Shown here one piece after another: positions 1 through 7,380 of a stretch of DNA of 19,831 bases; position 1 is the stretch's first letter, and each line of letters begins with the position of its first letter. Where the stretch lies: contig JANLPL010000050.1 of assembly GCA_031367195.1 (NCBI GenBank), positions 1 through 19,831 of the forward strand, given 5' to 3'. Position numbers and translations under genes: made by a program. The DNA is from Roseiarcus sp031367195. GTDB taxonomy: Bacteria > Pseudomonadota > Alphaproteobacteria > Rhizobiales > Beijerinckiaceae. The notes beneath the pieces were generated by a model that ran no database searches, was not told where the DNA came from, and was given only the letters and a program-made list of their open reading frames with translations.

Positions 1-1
1 C

Positions 2-292
2 GCGGGGTTGGTTGCCGCGCGGCGAGGGGGCCGCCCCCGCCCGGATAGCCGCGGATTCAGGGGATTGGCTGAGCGGTTCCACGACGACTACAAACGGGCC
101 CCAGTAGCGCGGGTGCAGTTCGTCGTCGTTCCTGGTCTGCGCGATCATCGCCAATTCGGCCTGTTGCAGCGCCTCGCCGTGCGACAGCTCGGGATGTTTC
201 GACGAGCCGTCGAAAAGCTTGGACATCAGATCAGCTGTGCCGTCGTCGCTGACGTCCCAGTTGGAGACGACGAGCGAGCGCGCGCCTGCACA
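2..292 (-). pseudogene. CHAT-domain protein, 3' fragment (runs off window)
   Basis: Translating the minus strand from about 292 gives an open frame to the window edge. It starts CAGARSLVVSNWDVSDDGT, continues with HGEALQQAEL and then HPRYWGPFVVVVEP. This order (AGAR-S-L-V-S-W-V, then GEAL, then HP.YW.PFV) is the conserved C-terminal part of CHAT domains, the caspase-like domain often found behind TPR repeats. The catalytic His and Cys of a CHAT domain lie upstream and are absent. Just before residue CAGAR (about 292-302) homology stops and the sequence becomes IS4-type transposase in another frame, so the CHAT gene has lost its 5' part. I see no start codon or Shine-Dalgarno for this frame. 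The family call rests on pattern recognition; the truncation is directly visible. Confidence 0.7.
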
Positions 293-301
293 GATGACCA
301 C

Positions 302-1109
302 CTTTGGCGGCCTCCCGCCGCGCTTTACGTCGTGCGATCTCGGCGGCTTCAGGCGTTTTCTTGACGGCGACAAGACGCAGGGCGAGCGGGATGCCTGACT
401 GGCGCGCAATGCAAATCGGACGATCAATCAGGCCAGAGTCCGCCCCGTTGCGCAACATGGCGAGAATGTCGATCGGCTTGCCGTCGGCATCGAGCTATCG
501 CGCATTCCTCCAACCCGCTCGAACCACAACGTAGGCGCCGGCGTTCAGGATCACGCCGATGCGGTCGGGTTGCAAATAGGCGCGAACGCCGATGCGAATT
601 CCTCCCTTGATGACCGGTGTGCGGTCGAGCCTTTCGCCGCCGTTTTCGTCCGTCAACTCGAAAAAGCCGAAACGCTCGCTCGGCAGATCGAAGGCGCAGT
701 GAACCCGCCACAACTTGTTTTTCGTCTTGGACAGCGCCCCGGCCTTGGGAACCGTGGTGGCGTCGATGAGGCGAATCAGCCGGCCCTGAGCGGCCTTGGG
801 CGCATCAAACGCTAGCGTTTGACCAACGAGCAGGGCGAGCCAATCGCCGCTTTGCCGTAGGCGATAAAGCAACGCCACGTTGGAGATGTCGACCAATCCA
901 ATAGCGCTCGCCCATGCGGTCGTGCTTCGCAAACCTCTTGCGCCGAGACAATAAGCTAAAATCATCCGCAGCGGATCGACGGCGCTTTTGATCGCCCGAG
1001 CCCGCAAATAGGCGTTCGTCGCGCGCGCGCTCGCATCGAGGTTCGCCATCCCGCCTAGTCGAGCGACAACGCGCATCCAGTCGCGGTTGACAAGTGACTC
1101 GTGCGTCAT
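302..1109 (-). pseudogene. IS4-type transposase, decayed and truncated
   Basis: The minus frame opens with MTHESLVNRDWMRVVARLGG and reads 204 codons to a TAG at 497-495. It then resumes in the same frame with LDADGKPIDILAMLRNG and RLVAVKKTPEAAEIARRKAR, up to about 302. The layout matches DDE transposases of the IS4 group: an IDATTV motif (Asp116) and the WRNAR-x-LDADGKP stretch, where x is usually Trp, so TGG to TAG is the simplest reading. The second catalytic Asp, expected in a D-R-A-Y motif, is Val175 here (GVRAYLQ). About 270 residues survive of roughly 430-450; the C-terminal part with the catalytic Glu is replaced by the CHAT fragment. The element therefore looks inactive for three independent reasons. 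Terminal inverted repeats could not be identified. Confidence 0.8.
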
Positions 1110-1194
1110 GAATCGCTGGAATTACAAAAAGATTCCCTCAGTCAACCGCTATTTTAGCGCCATGGAGTTGACCCCCGGGGGCGGCCGTAGGAAT

Positions 1195-1642
1195 CAATAA
1201 TGAGTTTTGAGGCGGTTGGGACTGGCATTCGAAGGGCTGAACACCCCAAACGCCAGGAAGTCGCGTTCAAGCGCCACGCCGAAGTCGCCTGGCTTCCGCC
1301 GGACGCGCGGCTCGCGAAGCCCGAGGCGCTGCGAAAGCCCCACGACGGCGCTATTAGGCCGGTCGCCAGCGCGGTGAGGATAGGCTGCGTCAGTCTTGCC
1401 GTGCTTCGACCACCTCACGCCGCAGCCTCCATCGCCAACGCCCTATAGCCATCGCGTCCGGCTTTGCGGAGCCGTCCTCGTCCGCCCCCTTCAGCGAGAG
1501 CAAATGTCCAAGTTTGTTCACCCTCGAGTATCGGCGGCCTATAGGCCTGAAACGCTTCGTTGCGGTCGAAGGCGCGAAGACCGCGACGCCGCATAGATTC
1601 GGATGCGATCGGCGCTGTGTTTCTGCGTGCGCGCGCTCCGCC
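1195..1642. other. Unassigned stretch between IS remnant and propeller gene terminator
   Basis: About 450 bp with several short overlapping open frames on both strands. None has a recognisable motif, a good Shine-Dalgarno site or a hydrophobicity pattern typical of a protein. The composition is arginine/serine-rich in most frames, which is what random high-GC sequence gives. It may contain the outer end of the IS element or older gene remnants, but I cannot support a specific call. Confidence 0.4.
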
Positions 1643-1675
1643 GAACAAACGAAAAGCCGGCGGTCGCCCGCCGGC
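1643..1675 (-). terminator. Rho-independent terminator of the propeller gene
   Basis: On the minus strand an 8-bp perfect GC stem (GCCGGCGG / CCGCCGGC at 1675-1668 and 1663-1656) with a 4-base loop is followed by TTTTCGTTTGTT. It starts about 35 bp after the stop codon of the gene ending at 1710, the expected place for its terminator. Confidence 0.85.
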
Positions 1676-1709
1676 CTCTCAATCTCGTTCGCCATCCGCT
1701 ACAACTGCG

Positions 1710-3362
1710 TCAGTTGACGGTCACGGTGGTCGAATTCGAGGGAATCGCGTTCGAGATGACCTTCAGGCTGTAGGTTCCCGCCGGCATCGCCGCCGCGGGC
1801 GGCATCCTGAAGCTAGCCGTAGAGGCGCTGTTCAACGCGATCGAGCGGTTTGTGAACGAATACGAACGCGCGAAGTAGACTTGGTTGGTGTCCTGGTTGA
1901 CGAGTTGAACCAGCGGGAAGTTCGTCGACGCCTGCTGGTCGTCGCCGTAAACCCCGTGCGTAATGCCGTTCAACTGTTTGCCGCTGACGGTGTAAATGGT
2001 TCCGCGAGTCAGCGTCGTCGAAGACAGCGACGTGATCGTCGGCCGCCAAGCGTCCACGAATGTGCCGAACGGTGTATAGATTTGCACATTGTTTGTGAAG
2101 TCAGTCATCAGAACTTGACCGTTCGGCAAATTCAGGAAGTTATAGACGTAGGACGGATTGCCGGACGCACCGGCAGGGTCGGCTCGCTGTACGATAGCGC
2201 CGGCGTTGCTGTACTCGAAGAAGTGTGTCGGCGCCGAGAACAATCCTGGCGACGCGGCGAAGAAGATATTCGAGCTCTGCAGAATGGCCGCAGGCGCATC
2301 CGCCAGATTATAGTTCTGTCCCGCGATCGTCGGCAAGTTCGTTCCGACGCTCCAGGTATTGGTCCCCGGATTAAAGACGGAGGTTCCCGCCACGCCCGTC
2401 GTCAGACCGCTGAATGCGACGACCGTGCCGTTCGGGCGTGTGAGGAGCGGCCCGACTTCAAAGGAAAGGTTGCCGGTGCAGTCCGAGAGCTGTGTTGTCG
2501 CATTGCCGGCGCTCGTCCAAGCGCCGGTCCCCGCATTATAGCGCTCCGTGTTGAAGCCGCAAGTGCCGGTGAAGACATAGGCGTCCGTGGTCAGGACAGT
2601 GTTGTCATGCAGCAGCGCCCAGCCTTCTTCGTCGTTCACGTCGAACTTGCCCGAACCCGTTGGTGTAAAGGTGAGTGTCGGCAGGTTGAGGATGGCTTGA
2701 TTCCTCGTGCAGCAATCGGCGAGCATGTATTTGGTGTTGGGCAGAATGATGCTCTGCGCGTCGCCGATTGTGGTCCATCCGGACGGCGGAGCCAAGGCGA
2801 CCCAGGTGTTGCTTACGGGATTGTAGACGCCGCCGCCGGTGATCCAATGCGCCGTGCAACTTTGATTGCCGTCGTATTCGCCACCGTTGCCGACGACGCG
2901 TCCGTCATTGAGAATTTGCGACGCGAAGTAGAGCGGCGCCCACGGCGCGTTGGCGATTTGGGTCCAGGTGCCGTATATGTAGCTGCCGTTCTCGTCCGGC
3001 TTCAGCTTGTACCAGGTCGGGCTGCACAAAACGTGGACGATGACCGTACCGTCGGTCAACAGCAGCGGATTGCCGAGCCCGGTAGCCGGCGCCGTGTGCA
3101 ATAGCGTCGACCAACTGCCGGGAGGCACGGGTGCGTATTTCGGCGGGGCCGGAGCGGGCACGACCGTCTTTGTCGTCGGCGCGCGCGCCATGATGGCGTT
3201 CCACTCGTCCGGATGCGCGGCGTAATATTTCGCCTGGGCCATGGACACGTGTGGGGGCACCGCAATATTGCCGGCGAGAGCGGCCGAACCGAAGCCCGCG
3301 GCGAGCGCCGCCGCGGAGCAAGCCGCTGCCATCAGCGCAAATTTCAGAAATTTCACTCGCAT
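1710..3362 (-). CDS. Exported kelch/galactose-oxidase-like beta-propeller protein
   Basis: This encodes 550 residues. Residues 1-30 are a Sec signal peptide (MRVKFLKFALMAAACSAAAL, then an ALA cleavage site near residue 30). A proline-rich linker follows, then a long region rich in kelch-like blades (GGGVYNPVSNTWV, TERYNAGTGAWTSAG, TSVFNPGTNTWSVG). The last ~110 residues look like the Ig-like E-set domain that ends galactose-oxidase-type proteins (PTITSLSSTTLTRGTIYTVS, GDDQQASTNFPLVQL, and a beta-strand TVTVN end). Several cysteines (SPTWY and DCCTRN regions) suggest disulfides. I do not see the Tyr-His copper-ligand motif of true galactose oxidase; the region where it would fall reads ARSYSFTNRSIAL. 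Start ATG follows an excellent TTGGAGGGAACACC Shine-Dalgarno. Monocistronic, with its own promoter and terminator. The role is unknown; being exported and near a T2SS makes it a candidate T2SS cargo (inference). Confidence 0.82.
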   Translation of the reverse strand: MRVKFLKFALMAAACSAAALAAGFGSAALAGNIAVPPHVSMAQAKYYAAHPDEWNAIMARAPTTKTVVPAPAPPKYAPVPPGSWSTLLHTAPATGLGNPLLLTDGTVIVHVLCSPTWYKLKPDENGSYIYGTWTQIANAPWAPLYFASQILNDGRVVGNGGEYDGNQSCTAHWITGGGVYNPVSNTWVALAPPSGWTTIGDAQSIILPNTKYMLADCCTRNQAILNLPTLTFTPTGSGKFDVNDEEGWALLHDNTVLTTDAYVFTGTCGFNTERYNAGTGAWTSAGNATTQLSDCTGNLSFEVGPLLTRPNGTVVAFSGLTTGVAGTSVFNPGTNTWSVGTNLPTIAGQNYNLADAPAAILQSSNIFFAASPGLFSAPTHFFEYSNAGAIVQRADPAGASGNPSYVYNFLNLPNGQVLMTDFTNNVQIYTPFGTFVDAWRPTITSLSSTTLTRGTIYTVSGKQLNGITHGVYGDDQQASTNFPLVQLVNQDTNQVYFARSYSFTNRSIALNSASTASFRMPPAAAMPAGTYSLKVISNAIPSNSTTVTVN

Positions 3363-3424
3363 GGTGTTCCCTCCAACGGATGTACGAACCCCGTCATTCT
3401 TATGACATCAACATGACCACAAAC

Positions 3425-3453
3425 GTGATAAATATAATCAGTCATCTCGTCAA
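3425..3453 (-). promoter_or_regulatory. Sigma-70-type promoter for the propeller gene
   Basis: On the minus strand, TTGACG (3453-3448) is separated by exactly 17 bp from TATCAC (3430-3425), inside an unusually AT-rich island. Predicted transcription would begin near 3418, giving a leader of about 55 nt before the ATG at 3362, with the Shine-Dalgarno GGAGGG at its end. The box match is 5/6 and 4/6 to consensus; spacing and position support it. Confidence 0.6.
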
Positions 3454-3693
3454 GAAATTTTTCCGGCCAATGCCGTAACTTTACGTTATATTTGCAGTGC
3501 TTTTCCCAAAATGATACATAGCAATTTCACGCAAAATGCATCGTGCCGCCTTTACTTTGCAGCTCGATGGCAGTTTCGCTCCTATTCTATAAACGCAGTG
3601 ACGCACGGGGAAATTGTAACTGGCTGAACATGCACTTGGCGGCTGGCAATTAAAACCTTCCGCGAAAGCCTCAGGCAGAGACACGCCTCATAT
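3454..3693. other. AT-rich intergenic DNA upstream of the propeller promoter
   Basis: This stretch is clearly less GC-rich than the rest of the window. It holds only short open frames with no motif or ribosome binding site. It may carry regulatory sites for the propeller gene, but I saw no clear operator palindrome. Confidence 0.4.
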
Positions 3694-3921
3694 TCAAGTC
3701 GCGCAGGCGAAATCAGACAGGGACGCGGCGCCGCGAATAACGAGCGCCAATTCGGTGAAAGTCTCCTCATAGTTGAACTTTGGCGGTGATCGGTCGCAGA
3801 TGGCCCGAAGCATCGCAGCCATGCGGCGGCTTCCAGACGCGGAGAGCGCGGACAGACCTTTGAACATTGCACACGCCGGAATGGGTGCGCACAGATCAGC
3901 GCCGAGTCGTCTAAACTGCAT
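3694..3921 (-). CDS. Small hypothetical protein (75 aa)
   Basis: The ATG at 3921 is preceded by GGGGGAGGCGCG, a strong Shine-Dalgarno at normal spacing, which is the main reason for listing it. The product starts MQFRRLGADLCAPIPACAMF and ends in a moderately acidic, hydrophobic stretch (EETFTELALVIRGAASL). It has three Cys in the first half and one near the end, no clear signal peptide and no family I recognise. It lies alone in a 1.1-kb low-density region between the propeller gene and the LysR remnant. It could be a chance ORF or a remnant; an overlapping longer frame on the same strand looks less protein-like. Confidence 0.35.
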   Translation of the reverse strand: MQFRRLGADLCAPIPACAMFKGLSALSASGSRRMAAMLRAICDRSPPKFNYEETFTELALVIRGAASLSDFACAT

Positions 3922-4526
3922 CGCGCCTCCCCCGAGACCAATCGTCGCTCCGCGGCTCGAAGGCGCAAGCGATCGATGAGTTTTATGCGTTCACATAGCG
4001 CGCGTCAACGTCTGAATATGTTGCATTACGATTGTGTGCGAAGCCAACTTCGCGATCGCCGCAAGGGCGTCGGCCGAACGAGAACACACGGAAGCCGCCA
4101 ATAGCGCGCGGTGGCGAACGTAATGAATACGATCACCATTTTGTATCGATTGTGGGGACCGTTCGGCAATTTACTCGCGACAAGTAGAGTGCCTCGCTGG
4201 AGGAAAACCCGGTCTTCGGCCTCCAGCAATCAAACGCGTCAAACATCGACCCGAGCGAATCGGAAAAACGGAAATTGACCGACGCTTCAGTGTTTCGGTC
4301 TTGCTTGCGAGCGCGGCGCTCGTAGCGGCAGCGCCCTCCTACACGGACTTGCGCGCCGAGTACTCCCTCCTCCGGTTCAATTGTTACGAAACGCTGAATG
4401 CGGTCAAGGCGACAACGCTGTCGGCCCCCGGCGCCCGGCCGATCCTCGCCTTGGCGACCTTCCGCTTCGGCGGACGTCAAAGTCACTCTGGCATAAAGTA
4501 ATTTCACCCGAGCGGAGAAGGCGCCG
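3922..4526. other. Gene-poor stretch, no supported feature
   Basis: About 600 bp with short open frames on both strands. A plus-strand frame at 4301-4501 begins with a hydrophobic run (MLASAALVAAAPSYTDLRAE), and a minus-strand frame spans 4507-4133. Neither has a family motif or a convincing ribosome binding site, and neither is long enough to stand alone. Given the remnants on either side this is probably further decayed DNA. Confidence 0.35.
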
Positions 4527-4905
4527 TCATCGCGCCCCGCTTACTCCCGCCCCCGCCGCCGCCGCCGTGAACGGGCGGCGCGTGCGCTCTAGCCTCGTCG
4601 CCTCGCGCGCGAGCACGGCGCGGACCAGTCTATGCGCGGAATTGGGCGCGTGGCGGCGAGGCCAAGCCATGAACGTTGCAAAGGACGCGCCCTCGACGCG
4701 AAACCGCGCATCACGCTGGCGGAAAGCCCGCTCGGCAGCGTGGCGAGTCGCCGCGTGCCGCGCAGGAACGCCGGCGCCCCTGCGAAATTGGGCGCGGCGA
4801 CGACGAAGCGCCTCGAATGGCCGGCCGCTTCCATCGCGCGGTCGAAACTCAGACCGACGCGGCTGGTGCAGACCACTGTGACGGGGGTCGGCGGCGAAAT
4901 AGTCG
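4527..4905 (-). pseudogene. LysR-type regulator, C-terminal remnant
   Basis: Minus-strand reading from about 4876 gives GLSFDRAMEAAGHSRRFVV, then APNFAGAPAFLRGTRRLATL, PSGLSASVMRGFASRA. After a one-base frame change near 4700 it continues VEGASFATFMAWPRRHAP, NSAHRLVRAVLAREATRLE, to a TGA at 4529-4527. This is the distal half of a LysR substrate-binding domain: the APNF..APAFL..SRRLATLP block, MRGF, then M.W..R...D.AHRW.R. The helix-turn-helix and the first half of the effector domain are missing. At its upstream end it abuts, head to head, the remnant gene that begins at 4903. A second frame change near 4885 is possible (DYFAAD in another frame). It cannot encode a working regulator. The family call is by pattern. 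Confidence 0.65.
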
Positions 4906-6250
4906 GCCGCCGACGCCTATGCCGCGTGGCTCACGCCCGCCGTGATCGAAAAGGGCATCCTCTCCGTCGCGCCGCAGGGCGACGATTACGTCCTCACCTG
5001 GGATCTCGCCAAGGCGGTGGCGGCGGCGGACGCGCCCGTCGCATTGAAGGTTTCGCCTTGGGTCAATCGCATCACGCCCACACTCGACGGCGGCAGGCTC
5101 GCCCATCGCGCGAGCCTGCCGACCCTGTCGTTCGGCGCGGGCGGCAAGGGCGAGAGCGGAACCCTCGCCTTCGACGGCTTCCGTTTCGACGCTCCGTTCG
5201 ATCCGGCGGCGCCGGAATTTTTCCGCGCTAAACTCGCGCTCGGCGAGGTTAAGGCGGATGTGAAGTCAAGAGCCGGCGCTGAAATGCAGCATTGGGTTCT
5301 GACGCAGAGCGGCGGCGCCGGCGAATTGCGCTTGAGGCCGGGCGGCGCGGGCGCGGTCGATGCCCGCAGGACGCAATCGGCGGCCGCGTCGAGCGAAAAG
5401 TCATCCATCGTCGGAGAAGGCGGCGAGGAATCGCCCGCGGGCGAGACGCGGCATGGCGCGGCGACCGCGGAAAGCGCCGTGATCGGGCTGCGCGCGGCGG
5501 CGTTCTGCGAACTCTGGCGCTTATTGGTCGCCCACGCCGACCGCGGCCCGCCCTCGGGCGAGGATTTGAGACCGAAGCTCGCCACGCTGGCGCCGCTGTG
5601 GCAGGAATTGTCCGGCCGGGTCGAGGTCGGCGACGTCGCCGTCGCGTTTCCCGGCGGAACGCTCAACTTCAAATCGGCGGGCGAGGAGGTGAAGATGAGC
5701 GGTGCGCTCGCGCATTCCTCGGCCGCGCTGGCGCTGGTGGTCAAGGACCTCACGGTCGATCTCGAAGCGGCGCCGGATTGGGTCAAAACCATCTGGCCGC
5801 TGAGCTTGGCGCTGCAAATCGAATCAGGGTTCGACGGCCTCGACCGAGCCACCGAGATCACGCTCGCCGATCCCGAATTGTTCAAGCCGGGCGATCTAGA
5901 CGAAGACGCCAGGACGGCCATCAAGCAGACCCTGGCGGGTGGCCATCCGCGCGTGGCGGTGAGCGAGACCCGGCCCGCCATTCCGCTCGTCGAGGCGACC
6001 TTCGCGGGCGAGGCGCGTTTCGGCGAACCCGGCCCCGAGGCGCGCGCGAAAATCACCGCCGACGATCTCGACAAGCCGCTGGTGGCGATCGCGGAAATCG
6101 CGGAGAGCGAGCCGGACGCGCCAGTTCCCTTTTCTGGCGACGTTCGTGCGCGGCCTCGCTAAATCCGAGGACGGACGGCTGGTCTGGAACCTCGAATATG
6201 TCGCGCCCACCGCGGTGAAGGTGAATGGGCGGCTTTTCCCGCCAAATTGA
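4903..6250 (+). pseudogene. DUF2125-like protein, N-truncated and frameshifted
   Basis: The plus frame begins after an in-frame TAG (4900-4902) with SAADAYAAWLTPAVIEKGIL and stays protein-like for over 400 codons. The first usable start is GTG at 4942. Alternating beta-like segments (VEVGDVAVAFPGGTLNF, ALVVKDLTVDLEAAPDWVK, ITADDLDKPLVAIAEIAES) resemble large DUF2125-type envelope proteins, which normally start with a membrane anchor; none is present. Near the end, a run CCCTTTTCT at 6127-6135 carries one extra T. The original frame then stops at 6162, while the next frame continues FLATFVRGLAKSEDGRLVW and VKVNGRLFPPN to a TGA at 6248-6250, the expected family C-terminus. The anchor loss and the frameshift both indicate a pseudogene. 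It ends 3 bp from the stop of the convergent T2SS gene. Family name is tentative; the frameshift is clear. Confidence 0.65.
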
Positions 6251-6253
6251 GCG

Positions 6254-6859
6254 TTATTTCTCGCGCTTCAGTTTCTTCGTCAGGCGCTTGTACTCGGCCT
6301 GCGGCGGCGGATCGACGGCGGGCGTGGCGTCGATGGCGTCCACGGTCGGCGGGGGGTCGCCGGCGCCGAAGGTCGGCGCGGGGCCGGCGAGTTGCGGCAG
6401 GGCCTGCGCGCCGGTCGCCGCAGGCGGCGCGATGGCGAGTTGTTCGATGCGCCCGTCGCGTTCCAGCACCGCCGAGCGCAGGCTGACCTGACCGACGCGC
6501 CAGCCGTCCTGCGCGTCGCCTTGACGCAGCCGGACGACCTCGTTGCTGGTGCGATTGCGCAGCAGCACGTAACTGTTGACCTCGCCAACCACGACGCCGA
6601 CGAGATCGAACGGCGGCGGTTCCGGCTCTGTCGGTTTGGCGAGGACGGGCTCGGTCGAGGGGGCCGGCGCGGGCGCGGCGACCTCCACCGGCGGCGGCGG
6701 CGGGCGGCGGGTTGGCGAAAAAAGCGGCCGGTCCCGTGTCGCCGCGAGCGTTTCCAGCTGCAGCGCGGCGAGCGGATTGCGCGGGCCCGGGGGCGCGCTT
6801 TCCGCGAAAACCTGCGTCGTCGCGGCCAGCGCGACAGCCAACGCCAGAACCCGTCTCAT
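6254..6859 (-). CDS. T2SS GspC/GspN-like periplasmic protein
   Basis: The last gene of the gspE-led operon encodes 201 residues. The ATG at 6859 overlaps the gspM stop as ATGA and gives a clean hydrophobic N-terminus (MRRVLALAVALAATTQVFA), so I prefer it to an ATG five codons upstream. After RDRPLFSPTRRPPPPP and a Pro/Ala-rich linker comes a compact domain, FDLVGVVVGEVNSYVLLRN, then VVRLRQGDAQDGWRVGQVSL. This is the pattern of the GspC homology region: L.GV..G....L........ then V..G....GW.V..I. It ends with a Lys-rich tail (YKRLTKKLKREK). Classical GspC has an N-terminal membrane anchor and PDZ or coiled coil; here no PDZ is seen and the anchor looks more like a signal peptide. By position and domain it probably links the secretin to the GspL/M platform. 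Alphaproteobacterial genomes often label such proteins GspN. Confidence 0.7.
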   Translation of the reverse strand: MRRVLALAVALAATTQVFAESAPPGPRNPLAALQLETLAATRDRPLFSPTRRPPPPPVEVAAPAPAPSTEPVLAKPTEPEPPPFDLVGVVVGEVNSYVLLRNRTSNEVVRLRQGDAQDGWRVGQVSLRSAVLERDGRIEQLAIAPPAATGAQALPQLAGPAPTFGAGDPPPTVDAIDATPAVDPPPQAEYKRLTKKLKREK

Positions 6860-7380
6860 TTCGGTCCGCCCCATTCCCCTGACAATGTCAGAGACACGCG
6901 CATATCGGTCGGCGCCCGAACGTCCACCTTTTCCGGCCCGCGCGCCTCAAAGGAGTCGACGAACAGATAGGGCCGGCCCGTTTCCAGATCGTATAGCAGT
7001 TTTTGCATATCAGGCTGCGCAATGGTCAATTCCGCCTCTAGCGCGACCCGGCGCGGGTCGGCGCGGCCGCCGACCTCGACCTTGGCCGAGGCGAGCCGCC
7101 CTTGCGCGGCGGCGACGGCGGTCTCGACCCGCTGTTGCAGCGCCGCACCAGCCAGCGTGACGCTCGGCGCGTCGACAAAGGGGGAAACCTTCGCCGCGTC
7201 CTTGCGCGGCGCGACGTTGCGCGCCCGCGCGTCGAGGGCCTGCGCCTGTTCGTCGAGCCCGGCGACATTGACCTGGGCGTCGCGCAGGTCGAGCGCGACG
7301 GAGACGGCGGCGCCGGCGAGCAGCGCGACCAGGCCGAACAGGCCGAGCGCGGACAGGCTCTGGCGGGCGACGAGGTTCAT
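6856..7380 (-). CDS. gspM: T2SS inner-membrane platform protein GspM
   Basis: This gene encodes 174 residues. The start ATG at 7380 overlaps the gspL stop as ATGA. A short cytoplasmic N-terminus (MNLVARQSLS) is followed by one membrane helix (about residues 10-33), a coiled-coil-like stretch (LDEQAQALDARARN), and a periplasmic ferredoxin-like domain. This topology, length and the position right after gspL fit GspM, which binds GspL and stabilises the inner-membrane platform. Sequence conservation in this family is low, so the call depends mainly on topology and synteny. The open frame extends far upstream inside gspL, but that extension is the antisense-like shadow of gspL and lacks a membrane-protein start. 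Confidence 0.8.
   Translation of the reverse strand: MNLVARQSLSALGLFGLVALLAGAAVSVALDLRDAQVNVAGLDEQAQALDARARNVAPRKDAAKVSPFVDAPSVTLAGAALQQRVETAVAAAQGRLASAKVEVGGRADPRRVALEAELTIAQPDMQKLLYDLETGRPYLFVDSFEARGPEKVDVRAPTDMRVSLTLSGEWGGPK

Noticed and set aside
1150..1195. Possible terminal inverted repeat of the IS element (GGAGTTGACCCCC region)
   Set aside because: The other end of the element is lost, so no repeat pair can be shown.
1560..3104. Long plus-strand open frame (about 514 codons)
   Set aside because: It is antisense to the propeller gene, very Arg-rich, with no motif or ribosome site; an effect of high GC.
4986..6074. Minus-strand open frame of 362 codons
   Set aside because: Ser/Ala/Pro-rich low-information sequence antisense to the DUF2125-like remnant, which has real family character.
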